64,000 bases of DNA from assembly GCA_036396795.1 (NCBI GenBank), contig DASWKF010000071.1, positions 1 to 64,000 on the forward strand, given 5' to 3'. Shown in pieces: positions 43,502-51,742 of this stretch. The DNA comes from JAHEEM01 sp036396795. Lineage in GTDB: Bacteria; Pseudomonadota; Gammaproteobacteria; Steroidobacterales; Rariloculaceae. The first letter of the stretch is position 1. Each line of letters starts with the position of its first letter. The translations under genes were made by a program, and so were the position numbers. The notes beneath the pieces were generated by a model. It was not told where the DNA came from. It made no database searches and worked only from the letters and a program-made list of their open reading frames with translations.

Positions 43502-44431
43502 TTAGTTCTCTCCGAGGACCAGCTCCGTGTCCTCGGCGTTGGCCCACTCCGCCATCGAGCCGTCGTAAAGCCTGACGTCTTCGTAGCCCAGCAGCTCCTT
43601 GAGCACGAACCACGGCGTAGATGCCTGCAAGCCGATGTGACAGTAAGTCACGACGGTGCTCGCAGGCGCGATGCCGAGCGTCCGGTAGAGAGCCCTGAGC
43701 TCCCCGACCGACTTGAAGGTGCCGTCCTCGTTGACATGATCGGCCCAGAAAGCGTTGCGCGCTCCCGCTATGTGGCCCGCCTTGCGATTGGGCTCCTCAC
43801 TGAGAAACGGCGTGCCGAAGACCTCCCCGGTGTAGAAATCGTGCTGGCGGGCATCGACGACGGCGAGATCCGGATCGCGCGCGCGCTCTTGAAGAAACGC
43901 CTTGTCGCTGCGATAGGCTTCGTTCGTCCCTGCGATGCGATAGCTCTCCGCGGCGACGGCCGTGCGCTCGGTCGTGATCGGAAAGCCTGCAGCCCGCCAG
44001 GCGCGCTCCCCGCCGTCGAGTATCCTCAAGTCCTCGTGGCCGTAGTAACGCAGCGCCCAGAACATTCTCGCGGCGGCGCGGTTGCCGTGGTTGTCGTAGA
44101 TCACGACCGTGGTCGCATTGCCCACGCCGAGCCGCGACAGCAGGGCCTCGATCGTGTCGGAGGGAGCAACGAGAAACAGCTCCGGATCGCCCGGATCGAC
44201 CAGATCGACGCGCCAATCGACGAACTGCGCGCCCGGAAGGTGCCCGGCTTCGAACTGCTCGGCTGTCTTGCCGATATCGAGCAGACGCAAGCCGGGGTCG
44301 CCAATATGCTCCCGGAGCCACGCGGCACCCACCAGCGCCGCGCTCGAAGCGGGTTGCTGCGCGGCACACGGCGCCGCCGCAACCAGCAGCGCGCACAGCA
44401 TCATGGAAGACCGGCCGAATGAGCGTCTCAT
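43502..44431 (-). CDS. Exported sulfurtransferase, tandem rhodanese domains
   Basis: Thiosulfate or 3-mercaptopyruvate sulfurtransferase-like protein, 309 residues from ATG 44431. It has a signal peptide (SSMMLCALLVAAAPCAAQ) and two rhodanese domains. The first (about 35-160) is catalytically silent: the loop reads VVIYDNHGNRAAARM with Asp in place of Cys. The second (about 175-300) carries the active Cys in VVTYCHIGLQAST. This inactive-active layout is normal for the family; location in the periplasm is unusual but known. It is first in the minus-strand run leading to the tannase and MFS genes. Confidence 0.88.
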   Translation of the reverse strand: MRRSFGRSSMMLCALLVAAAPCAAQQPASSAALVGAAWLREHIGDPGLRLLDIGKTAEQFEAGHLPGAQFVDWRVDLVDPGDPELFLVAPSDTIEALLSRLGVGNATTVVIYDNHGNRAAARMFWALRYYGHEDLRILDGGERAWRAAGFPITTERTAVAAESYRIAGTNEAYRSDKAFLQERARDPDLAVVDARQHDFYTGEVFGTPFLSEEPNRKAGHIAGARNAFWADHVNEDGTFKSVGELRALYRTLGIAPASTVVTYCHIGLQASTPWFVLKELLGYEDVRLYDGSMAEWANAEDTELVLGEN

Positions 44432-44649
44432 GTCCCAGCGCTCCGTGATCCAACCTCGACAGGCCATGGTAACATCGCGCCGGGTCGCTGCCGCGCCGGC
44501 CGGGGCAAGCCGGCGCCGCCTGAAGCCTCGAACCGGCTCAGAGCGGTCTACGCAAGCCCCCGAGCTGGCGCGTCGATCGTGACGGCCTTCACGGCTAATC
44601 CTCGATGGATGCACTACTTTTGCGACACAATCGGCCGGAGGTACAAATC

Positions 44650-45267
44650 ATGAAGCGCTGGAAGAATGCCCTAGCCGCTGCAGCGGCTCTGCTCCCGTTC
44701 TCCTGGGCGCAAGCTCAGATCAGCTACAGCTACATCGAGGGCGACCTCACGGTCCACGAGATCGATTTTGCGCCGCTCGACCGGGAGGAAGACGCGATCG
44801 GCGGCCGCTTCGAAGCATCCTACGAGCTCATGTCGTTTCTGCACGTCTTCGGCAGCTACCAGTACGCCGAGCTCGACGACTTGGACGCGCAAACCAACTT
44901 CGCCCAGGTCGGCGTGGGCGTGCACTACGACTTCTCGGAGATGAGCAGCGTGTTCGCCAACATCTCCGCGATCTCGACCGATCTCGAGCTCGTCGACTCC
45001 ACCCTGGGCACATTGGAGAGCGACGACGACGGCTACGGCGTATCCTTCGGCTATCGCGAGGTCAACCACACGCCGTTGGAGTTCGGCATGAGCATCGACT
45101 ACGTGAAGTTCAACGATGCCGATACCGACGATACGATGATGAACCTGGCGCTGCTCTACGAGCTCACGCCGCGGCTCAAGATTATCGGCGGCATTCAGTT
45201 CGGCGGCGACGACAATATGGTCCGCGCCGGCGTTCGATATTATCTGCCGAGCCGCGATTTCAACTGA
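44650..45267 (+). CDS. Outer-membrane beta-barrel protein
   Basis: Small porin-like protein of 205 residues. ATG 44650 follows GGAGG. A signal peptide MKRWKNALAAAAALLPFSWA is cleaved near AQA-QISYSY. The mature part shows about eight alternating strands with aromatic girdles (FEASYELMSFLHVFGSYQYA, VGVGVHYDFSEMSSVFANIS, YGVSFGYREVNHTPLEFGMS) and ends RAGVRYYLPSRDFN. That fits the OmpX/OprF-N-like eight-stranded barrels, although the very last residue is Asn instead of Phe. It is acidic. It precedes the OFA carrier by 35 bp and may be co-transcribed. Confidence 0.78.
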   Translation: MKRWKNALAAAAALLPFSWAQAQISYSYIEGDLTVHEIDFAPLDREEDAIGGRFEASYELMSFLHVFGSYQYAELDDLDAQTNFAQVGVGVHYDFSEMSSVFANISAISTDLELVDSTLGTLESDDDGYGVSFGYREVNHTPLEFGMSIDYVKFNDADTDDTMMNLALLYELTPRLKIIGGIQFGGDDNMVRAGVRYYLPSRDFN

Positions 45268-45302
45268 GACGTCCGGCGGCGCGTAGCAGGATACCGGTCA
45301 CA

Positions 45303-46997
45303 ATGGCCGCCCTGCTCTCCAAGGAACGCATCACGGCGACACCGGGCTTCAACCGCTGGTATGTGCCGCCCGTGTCGATCGCCATTCACCTGTGCATCGG
45401 CTCGGTGTACGCCTGGAGCATCTACAACCCGGCGCTCATGCGCGTGTTCGGCATCGTAACCCCCGCTGCCGACGACTGGAGCTTGAGCAACGTCGTCTGG
45501 ATATTCACCGTCGCCATCGTTTTTCTGGGTCTTTCCGCGGCATTCGCCGGCAAGTGGCTCGAAGACGTCGGCCCCAGAACCGTCGGCGTGGTCGCCGCAC
45601 TTTGCTGGGGCGGGGGCTATTTGATCGGCGGCCTCGGCATCGTCGAACACCAGCTCTGGCTGGTCTACCTTGGTTACGGCGTCATCGGCGGCTGCGGCTT
45701 GGGCTTGGGCTACGTCTCGCCGGTGAGCACGCTGATACGCTGGTTTCCGGACCGCCGCGGCATGGCGGCCGGCATGGCGATCATGGGTTTCGGCGGCGGC
45801 GCGATGATCGGGGCGCCGCTCAAAGAAGCCCTGATCCGGTTGTTCTACCGGGCGCCCGAGTATCTCGGCGGCATCGCGCAGGTCGACCTCGTCACCGAGG
45901 CCGGGCGCCGCTACGTCGAGCTCGGCGGCGTGCTGCGCGAAATCGTCGTCGTCGGCGCCAACGACGTTGCCGGCATGATCGTCGCGGGCCCCGAGGGCGT
46001 CTACCTCGCCGGCACTGGATCGGTCGGAGTAGCGCAGACGTTCTTTGCGATCGGCTTGATCTATTTCGTCGTGATGATGCTCGCCGCCTTCTCTTATCGC
46101 CTTCCGGCAGCCGGGTGGACGCCGGCAGGCTGGACGCCTCCCGACGAGGCCCACCGCGCCAGACGCATGATCAGCGCCAACGACGTGGACATCGACGAAG
46201 CGCTCAAGACGCCGCAGTTCTATCAGCTGTGGATCGTGCTGTGCTTCAACGTCACCGCCGGCATCGGCGTTCTCGGCGTCGCCAGAACCATGATGACCGA
46301 GATCTTCGGCACGACCTTGCCGAATATCGTCGACGGCGCGTTCGCCGCCACCTACGTCGTCATGATCAGCGTGTTCAACATGCTGGGGCGGTTCTTCTGG
46401 GCGAGCACGTCCGACTACATCGGGCGCCGCAATACCTATTGGATTTTCTTCGCGCTCGGGATCGTGCTGTATCTATCGATTCCGTTCACGGCGCGCCAGG
46501 TGAGCATCGAGCCTACCGTCGTCTGGCTGGTGTACTTCTATGCGGCAACGATGATCATTTTCACGATGTATGGCGGCGGCTTCGCGACGATCCCGGCGTA
46601 CCTGGCGGACATCTTCGGCACGCGTTACGTCGGCGGTATACACGGCCGGTTGCTGACCGCCTGGAGCACGGCGGGCGTATTAGGGCCGCTGTCGATCACT
46701 TCGCTGCGTGAGAGCGCAATCGCCGAGGCTATCGACGAGCTCGCCGCCGTCATCGACCCGGCGGCGTTCGCCGCGACCTTCGGCGCCGGGCTCGATCAGC
46801 TCGATCTGCTCGTCGAGCAACAAACGGTGACGATCGCCAAGCTCATGGAAATCGCGCCGGCGGGCACGGTCGACCCGACCAGCGGTCTCTACAACACGAC
46901 GATGTATCTGATGGCGGCGCTGCTGGCGGTGGCCCTGGTCGCCAATGCGCGCATGCGACCCGTCGACCCGAAGCACCACATGAAGGACGGGGCCTAG
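45303..46997 (+). CDS. OFA-family MFS transporter (oxalate/formate antiporter-like)
   Basis: Inner-membrane carrier of 564 residues with about 12 helices. The N-terminus PPVSIAIHLCIGSVYAWSIYNPAL is diagnostic for the OFA family, as is GLGLGYVSPVSTLIRWFPDRRG between helices four and five. It is longer than classical OxlT (about 420) because of two soluble insertions, about residues 180-240 and 465-525. Such long forms occur widely in Proteobacteria with unassigned substrates, likely small carboxylates. It sits downstream of the beta-barrel gene and convergent with fabA. Confidence 0.88.
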   Translation: MAALLSKERITATPGFNRWYVPPVSIAIHLCIGSVYAWSIYNPALMRVFGIVTPAADDWSLSNVVWIFTVAIVFLGLSAAFAGKWLEDVGPRTVGVVAALCWGGGYLIGGLGIVEHQLWLVYLGYGVIGGCGLGLGYVSPVSTLIRWFPDRRGMAAGMAIMGFGGGAMIGAPLKEALIRLFYRAPEYLGGIAQVDLVTEAGRRYVELGGVLREIVVVGANDVAGMIVAGPEGVYLAGTGSVGVAQTFFAIGLIYFVVMMLAAFSYRLPAAGWTPAGWTPPDEAHRARRMISANDVDIDEALKTPQFYQLWIVLCFNVTAGIGVLGVARTMMTEIFGTTLPNIVDGAFAATYVVMISVFNMLGRFFWASTSDYIGRRNTYWIFFALGIVLYLSIPFTARQVSIEPTVVWLVYFYAATMIIFTMYGGGFATIPAYLADIFGTRYVGGIHGRLLTAWSTAGVLGPLSITSLRESAIAEAIDELAAVIDPAAFAATFGAGLDQLDLLVEQQTVTIAKLMEIAPAGTVDPTSGLYNTTMYLMAALLAVALVANARMRPVDPKHHMKDGA

Positions 46998-47021
46998 CGG
47001 CCGAAAGCCGCTCTCGAGGCG

Positions 47022-47552
47022 CTAGAAGCCTTCGGTAGAAGTGAACAGGCCGACGCGAAGATTGGTGGCGTAATAGATCGTGCGCCCGTCGACGTCCATC
47101 TCGGCGTCGCCGAGACCCATGATCAGCTTGCGCTTGATCAGGCGCTTCATATCGACTCTGTACGTCACCCGCTTGTTTTCCGGCAAGACCTGCCCCTGGA
47201 ACTTGACCTCGCCGACGCCGAGCGCACGTCCGCGGCCTTCGCCGCCGAGCCAGGCGAGGTAAAACCCGATGAGCTGCCACATCGCGTCCAGTCCGAGGCA
47301 ACCGGGCATCACCGGGTCGTTGCGGAAGTGGCAAGCGAAGAACCAGAGCTCGGGAACGATGTCGAGCTCCGCGTGAATCATACCTTTGCCGTAACGCCCT
47401 CCCTTGGAGTCGATCTGCGTGATACGGTCGAACATCAGCATGTTGGGCAGCGGCAAACGCGCGTTGCCCGGCCCGAAAGTCTCCTGCTCGCCGGCCTCGA
47501 TGAGCTCCGCCCGCGTGTAGCTCGACCGCTGCTTGTACTGCGTCAACGTCAT
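47022..47552 (-). CDS. fabA: 3-hydroxydecanoyl-ACP dehydratase/isomerase FabA
   Basis: Bifunctional enzyme that dehydrates 3-hydroxydecanoyl-ACP and isomerises trans-2 to cis-3 decenoyl-ACP, the branch point to unsaturated fatty acids. The 176 residues contain LPLPNMLMFDRI, the active-site His in WFFACHFRNDPVMPGCLGLD with the catalytic Asp just after (DAMWQLIGFYLAWLGGEGRG), and GRALGVGEVKFQGQVLP, as in FabA proteins. Start ATG 47552 gives the family length but its GAGGAG abuts the codon; ATG 47594 (190 residues) is an alternative. fabB, its usual partner, is not in the window. Confidence 0.94.
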   Translation of the reverse strand: MTLTQYKQRSSYTRAELIEAGEQETFGPGNARLPLPNMLMFDRITQIDSKGGRYGKGMIHAELDIVPELWFFACHFRNDPVMPGCLGLDAMWQLIGFYLAWLGGEGRGRALGVGEVKFQGQVLPENKRVTYRVDMKRLIKRKLIMGLGDAEMDVDGRTIYYATNLRVGLFTSTEGF

Positions 47553-47746
47553 CTCCTCGTCGCGGGGACGATCGGTATCGATACTGCTGATCATGGCTGC
47601 GGAGGATACGTGTATGCGGTCGATAAAACCACGCTGCAGACCTCGTTTTCGGTGACGTGGACGACGCCGAATCTCCGAAGCGGCGCGAGCGACACGATGA
47701 CGGACGGCGTTAGGCGCGCGTCGGCGGCGGCTGCTACCATGCGCTG

Positions 47747-48721
47747 ATGACGACGCAAGCACCCGGGAAGACGCCGCTTTTTCCGACACCGAGCTTGAAC
47801 TTGGTCTCCGTCAAACAGCCGGCGACCGGTCGCATCGTATCCAACGAGCTCTGCCTCAAGGGCAAATCCGCAAGCTTCGTGCGTCACACGGTCATCGACG
47901 TCAGCGGAACGCCACTGGCGGGAAGCTGCCTGGTCGGTCAGGCTTTCGGCATCATTCCGCCGGGCGTCGATGCGCTAGGCAAGCCGCACAAGGTGCGCCT
48001 CTATTCGCTCGCCTGCCCCTCGTATGGAGAAGACGGCCGCGGCAACGTCGTCTCGACGACGACGAAACGCGTCGTCGCCGAGGGCGATCCCGACAGGCGC
48101 AAGGACGAGCATCGATTGTTCCTCGGCGTCTGCAGCAATTTCTTGTGCAATCTCGGGCCGGGAGACGAAGTGCAAATCACCGGACCGAACGGCAAGCGCA
48201 TGTTGCTGCCGGAGAACCTCGAAGCACACGACTACGTGTTCGTTGCGACGGGAACCGGGATCGCGCCATTTCGCGGCATGCTGCTGGAGCTGCTCGAAGG
48301 CCCGCGAGGCCCGGTCTCGAGCGAGATCCATCTGATCATGGGTGTGCCTTACACGACCGACTTGGTTTACGACGATCTGTTTGCGCGCTTGAGCGGCGCG
48401 CACGACAACTTTCACTACCACACTGCGATCAGCCGCGAGAGCCGCGGCGACGGACGCCCCGGGCTCTATGTGCACGAGTACCTCGACGAGCGCATCGACC
48501 GCTTCGGCGACTTGCTCGGCAACGGCCGAACGCTGGTCTACGCCTGCGGGATTGCGGGGATGCAGTGCGGCCTCTTCAAGGTGCTCGCGTGCCACAGCCT
48601 GGAGCAGCCGTACTTCTCGGTCAAGGGCGCGCTCGCCGATTGTGACCCGGCACACTGGGATTTCGGCGAGCTGCGCCGCGGCGTGCGGCTCACCGGGCGC
48701 TGCCTGGTCGAGGTGTATTAA
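47747..48721 (+). CDS. Plant-type ferredoxin-NADP reductase
   Basis: FAD flavoprotein of 324 residues, passing electrons between ferredoxin and NADP(H). FAD-binding RLYSLACPSYGEDG, the NADP/FAD segment GVCSNFLCNLGPGDEVQITG, nucleotide-binding FVATGTGIAPFRGMLLEL and IMGVPYTTDLVYDDLF all match the chloroplast/cyanobacterial FNR type rather than the bacterial Fpr type. The C-terminus ends in EVY, an aromatic residue stacking on FAD as in plant FNR. It is divergent from fabA (194 bp between starts) and its stop overlaps the convergent alr stop by 4 bp. A BoxA-like or oxygenase-linked reductase role is an alternative. Confidence 0.85.
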   Translation: MTTQAPGKTPLFPTPSLNLVSVKQPATGRIVSNELCLKGKSASFVRHTVIDVSGTPLAGSCLVGQAFGIIPPGVDALGKPHKVRLYSLACPSYGEDGRGNVVSTTTKRVVAEGDPDRRKDEHRLFLGVCSNFLCNLGPGDEVQITGPNGKRMLLPENLEAHDYVFVATGTGIAPFRGMLLELLEGPRGPVSSEIHLIMGVPYTTDLVYDDLFARLSGAHDNFHYHTAISRESRGDGRPGLYVHEYLDERIDRFGDLLGNGRTLVYACGIAGMQCGLFKVLACHSLEQPYFSVKGALADCDPAHWDFGELRRGVRLTGRCLVEVY

Positions 48722-49830
48722 GAGCCTGCGGTGTCGCCGTGGTAACGGCGGATCCAGCGCGAGCCGAGTCGCGTCAAGATCTCGTAGCTGATCGTGCCGG
48801 CCGCGTTCGCGAGCTCGTCGAGAGGGACGTGGTCACCGAGCAGCTCGACCATCGCTCCAGGAGAGGTTTGTGACGCGGGGACGGCGGAGACGTCGACCGT
48901 CAGCATGTCCATGGACACGCGGCCGACCACCGGCACGCTGACGCCGCCGAGAAAGGCATGCGCGAGATTGCCGAGCGCACGCGGGTAGCCGTCGGCGTAA
49001 CCCGCGCCGACGGTGGCGAGCCGCGCGGGGGGCTCGGCCACATGCGTGGCGCCATAGCCCACGGTGACCGGCTCGATCACCTCTCTCACCTGAAGGATCG
49101 GACTGTAGAGCCGGACGACCGGCTGCATCGGATTGGGCTTGTCCAGAAAAGGATTGCCGCCGTAGAGCGCGATGCCGGCGCGCGCGAGATCGCCGCAATA
49201 GCGCGCGCCCGAGAACACGGCCGCCGAGTTGCCCACGCAGGTTTTCGCCGCCGGCAACGACGCCCGCAGCCGGTCGAAGCGTGTGAGCTGCGCTTCGTTG
49301 AGCGGATGCTCCGGCTCGTCGGCACAAGCGAGATGCGTTAAGACATATTCGATCTCGAGCACGTCGAGCAAGCCGCGCTTGCCTGCGAGCTCACCGACCT
49401 CGCGAACGTCCATGCCCAACCTCGACATGCCGGTGTCGATGTGTATCGCGACCCGTAAGCGCCGCCGCCCGGTAGCTTCGACCCAACGCTCGATCTGCGC
49501 CAACGAGTTCAAAACCGGGATCAGCCCGGCATCCCTGAGCGAGCTCTCCTCGCCCGGCTCGGGGCCCGCGAGCACGAAGATCTGCGCGCCGGCCAACAGC
49601 TTCCCGAGCTGCCGGCCTTCGGCAAGATTGGCGACGAAGAAGTGCTCGCAGCCCGCGGCTCGAAGGCTGGGCGCGACTTGCGCGAGCCCCAGACCGTAGG
49701 CATCGGCCTTGACCACGGCGCCGCAAGTTGCCGGCGCCGCGGCTCGGGACAGCAGTCGATAATTGCGTTGCACGGCATCGAGATCGATGCTCAGGAGACC
49801 CGGGCTGGTGACGGTAGTCGCGGAACTCAT
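48718..49830 (-). CDS. alr: Alanine racemase
   Basis: PLP enzyme interconverting L- and D-alanine for peptidoglycan. From ATG 49830 it has 370 residues: an N-terminal TIM barrel with the PLP Lys41 in AVVKADAYGLG, the phosphate-binding region, and a C-terminal beta domain with the catalytic Tyr in TVGYGATHVAEPPARLAT followed by VGAGYADGYPRAL. Length is standard (about 360-380). The alternative TTG start at 49851 adds seven residues. It is divergent from the acuI-like gene with 113 bp between starts. Confidence 0.94.
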   Translation of the reverse strand: MSSATTVTSPGLLSIDLDAVQRNYRLLSRAAAPATCGAVVKADAYGLGLAQVAPSLRAAGCEHFFVANLAEGRQLGKLLAGAQIFVLAGPEPGEESSLRDAGLIPVLNSLAQIERWVEATGRRRLRVAIHIDTGMSRLGMDVREVGELAGKRGLLDVLEIEYVLTHLACADEPEHPLNEAQLTRFDRLRASLPAAKTCVGNSAAVFSGARYCGDLARAGIALYGGNPFLDKPNPMQPVVRLYSPILQVREVIEPVTVGYGATHVAEPPARLATVGAGYADGYPRALGNLAHAFLGGVSVPVVGRVSMDMLTVDVSAVPASQTSPGAMVELLGDHVPLDELANAAGTISYEILTRLGSRWIRRYHGDTAGS

Positions 49831-49943
49831 CGCTCGATTGCGCTTCGACAACGATTCGGCTGGTCAGAAATGCGGCGCCACTCTACCATACGGTGAATCC
49901 CGGATGTGCCGGACGAAGCCGCCGGTTCCACGCAGCAGCCATC

Positions 49944-50933
49944 GTGATTGCCGAATTCTCCGCTTACCGCATTCATCGCGACGCCGACACGGTTCACGGC
50001 CGTTTGGAGACCTTGCGTGTCGACGACCTGACGCCGGGTGGCGTGGTCGTTCGGGTCGAGTATTCCGGCATCAACTACAAGGACGCGCTCGCGGCCACGG
50101 GCGCCGGCAAAATTCTGCGCCGCTACCCGCTCGTCGGCGGCATCGATCTCGCCGGCGAGGTCGTCGAGTCCGCGTCACCTGAATTCGCAATCGGGGAAAA
50201 GGTCATCGCGCTCAGCGGGGGCTTGAGCGAGACGCGCGACGGCGGCTACGCCGAGATCGCGCGCGTCGAGCCGGACATGCTGGTGCGAACACCCGCAGGG
50301 ATCGACACACGCACCGCGATGGCGCTCGGCACGGCCGGCTTCACGGCGGCGCTCGCCGTGCATCGTCTCGAGCAGAACGGGCAACGCCCGGAGCAGGGGC
50401 CGATACTCGTGAGCGGCGCGACGGGCGGGGTCGGCAGCGTCGCGATCGACATCCTGAGCGCGCGGGGCTATGACGTCGTCGCGCTGACCGGAAAGATGCA
50501 TCATGCCCCCTATCTCAAGAGCCTGGGCGCGACCGAGGTCCTCGACCGAAACACCTTGAAAATGGGCGACAAGCCACTCGAGCACGCGACCTGGGGCGGC
50601 GCCGTCGACAACCTCGGCGGCGCGGTGCTCGCCTGGCTCACGCGAACCACCCGCCCCTGGGGCAACATCGCCAGCGTCGGCCTGGCGGCGGGCCACGAGC
50701 TCGCGACCACGGTGATGCCCTTCATCCTGCGCGCGGTCAGCTTGCTCGGCGTCAACATCGAGGTCGATTCCGCGCTGCGCGCTACCCTTTGGCGACGACT
50801 CGGCGACGAGCTGCGGCCGCGGCACCTCGACGCGATCGTGCGCCGAGAGGTTTCGCTCGAGGGATTGCCCGAGTGCTTTGGCGACTATATCGACTCGCGG
50901 GCCGTCGGCCGCACGCTCGTCAAGATCGGTTGA
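49944..50933 (+). CDS. acuI: Acrylyl-CoA reductase (AcuI/YhdH family)
   Basis: NADPH-dependent zinc-free MDR oxidoreductase that reduces acryloyl-CoA to propanoyl-CoA. The 329 residues from GTG 49944 include VEYSGINYKDALAATGAGKI, PLVGGIDLAGEVVES and the nucleotide site ILVSGATGGVGSVAIDILSA, followed by LTGKMHHAPYLKSLGATEVL, the typical YhdH/AcuI sequence. Length equals the family (about 325). GTG 49893 is an upstream alternative, but family N-termini favour 49944. No DMSP genes are nearby, so detoxification of acryloyl-CoA or related enoyl thioesters is the likelier use. Confidence 0.9.
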   Translation: MIAEFSAYRIHRDADTVHGRLETLRVDDLTPGGVVVRVEYSGINYKDALAATGAGKILRRYPLVGGIDLAGEVVESASPEFAIGEKVIALSGGLSETRDGGYAEIARVEPDMLVRTPAGIDTRTAMALGTAGFTAALAVHRLEQNGQRPEQGPILVSGATGGVGSVAIDILSARGYDVVALTGKMHHAPYLKSLGATEVLDRNTLKMGDKPLEHATWGGAVDNLGGAVLAWLTRTTRPWGNIASVGLAAGHELATTVMPFILRAVSLLGVNIEVDSALRATLWRRLGDELRPRHLDAIVRREVSLEGLPECFGDYIDSRAVGRTLVKIG

Positions 50934-50942
50934 TAGGTAACG

Positions 50943-51668
50943 CTATTCCGTTGCCTGGCGACGGAAATAGTAGTCGTAGGGCGTTCCCATGCTGCGCGCG
51001 TTCACCCAGATGACCAGCATTTCCTCGAGCGTGTTCGCATAACGCAACGGCCCGAGATCCATGGCCTCGAAGCCCATGCCCTCGGCCAGGGCCGCGATCT
51101 TGCGCTTGGCCTCGGTATCGTCGCCGACGATCGGGATCGTCACCGGGCCGCCCGAGATCTCCGGCGTCTCCATAGTACGGAAATTCAAGGTGTTGAACGC
51201 CTTGACGACACGTGCGCCCGGTGCCGCGGCCTGAATCAGCTCGGCGTTGGAAGTCGCAACGCCGTGAACGCGCAGACCGTCGGCCGCCGCCTCGGTGCGA
51301 TTGGTCGGATCGAGAATGATCTTGCCCGACAGATCACCGAGGCCGCGCACGACCTCTTCGGCGACGGCACCGGGCACCGCGATGACGACGATGTCGGCAC
51401 CTGCCGCCGCCTCGGCCTGAGCCGACGCCGAGGCAGATCCTCCGGTGCGCGCGACCAGCGCCGCCACCTCTTCGCGCTCCGGCTCCCGCGAGCCGTAGAC
51501 GATGGTGTGTCCTTGCTTGGCGAACTGAGGACCGAGCGCGCCGGCCACGCGTCCCGTGCCGATGATCGCGATCGTATCGGCAAGCGTGAGGCCGGCGAGG
51601 AAAACGCCGGACAACAACGCGAGAGCATGGACGAGACAGCGTGCGAATCGACGGGTTGGCAATGACAT
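50943..51668 (-). CDS. Exported NADP-binding protein, F420-reductase-like Rossmann domain
   Basis: The 241 residues start with a signal peptide-like segment (CLVHALALLSGVFLAGLTLA) and continue directly into a Rossmann fold, TIAIIGTGRVAGALGPQFAK, then VYGSREPEREEV (Ser/Arg at the NADP phosphate site) and VVKAFNTLNFRTM. The second half is the NADP oxidoreductase coenzyme-F420-dependent-like domain (TIPIVGDDTEAKRKIAALA). Export of a dinucleotide-binding protein is unusual, because pyridine nucleotides are scarce in the periplasm; the leader might instead act as a membrane anchor. It is convergent with the acuI-like gene. Role unknown. Confidence 0.8.
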   Translation of the reverse strand: MSLPTRRFARCLVHALALLSGVFLAGLTLADTIAIIGTGRVAGALGPQFAKQGHTIVYGSREPEREEVAALVARTGGSASASAQAEAAAGADIVVIAVPGAVAEEVVRGLGDLSGKIILDPTNRTEAAADGLRVHGVATSNAELIQAAAPGARVVKAFNTLNFRTMETPEISGGPVTIPIVGDDTEAKRKIAALAEGMGFEAMDLGPLRYANTLEEMLVIWVNARSMGTPYDYYFRRQATE

Positions 51669-51742
51669 GGCGGCTCCGGGGTTCAGCGAGTGGAATCGGC
51701 AAAGCGAGTCTCGCTCATGATATCGCAGCGCTTCGAGTGCCG

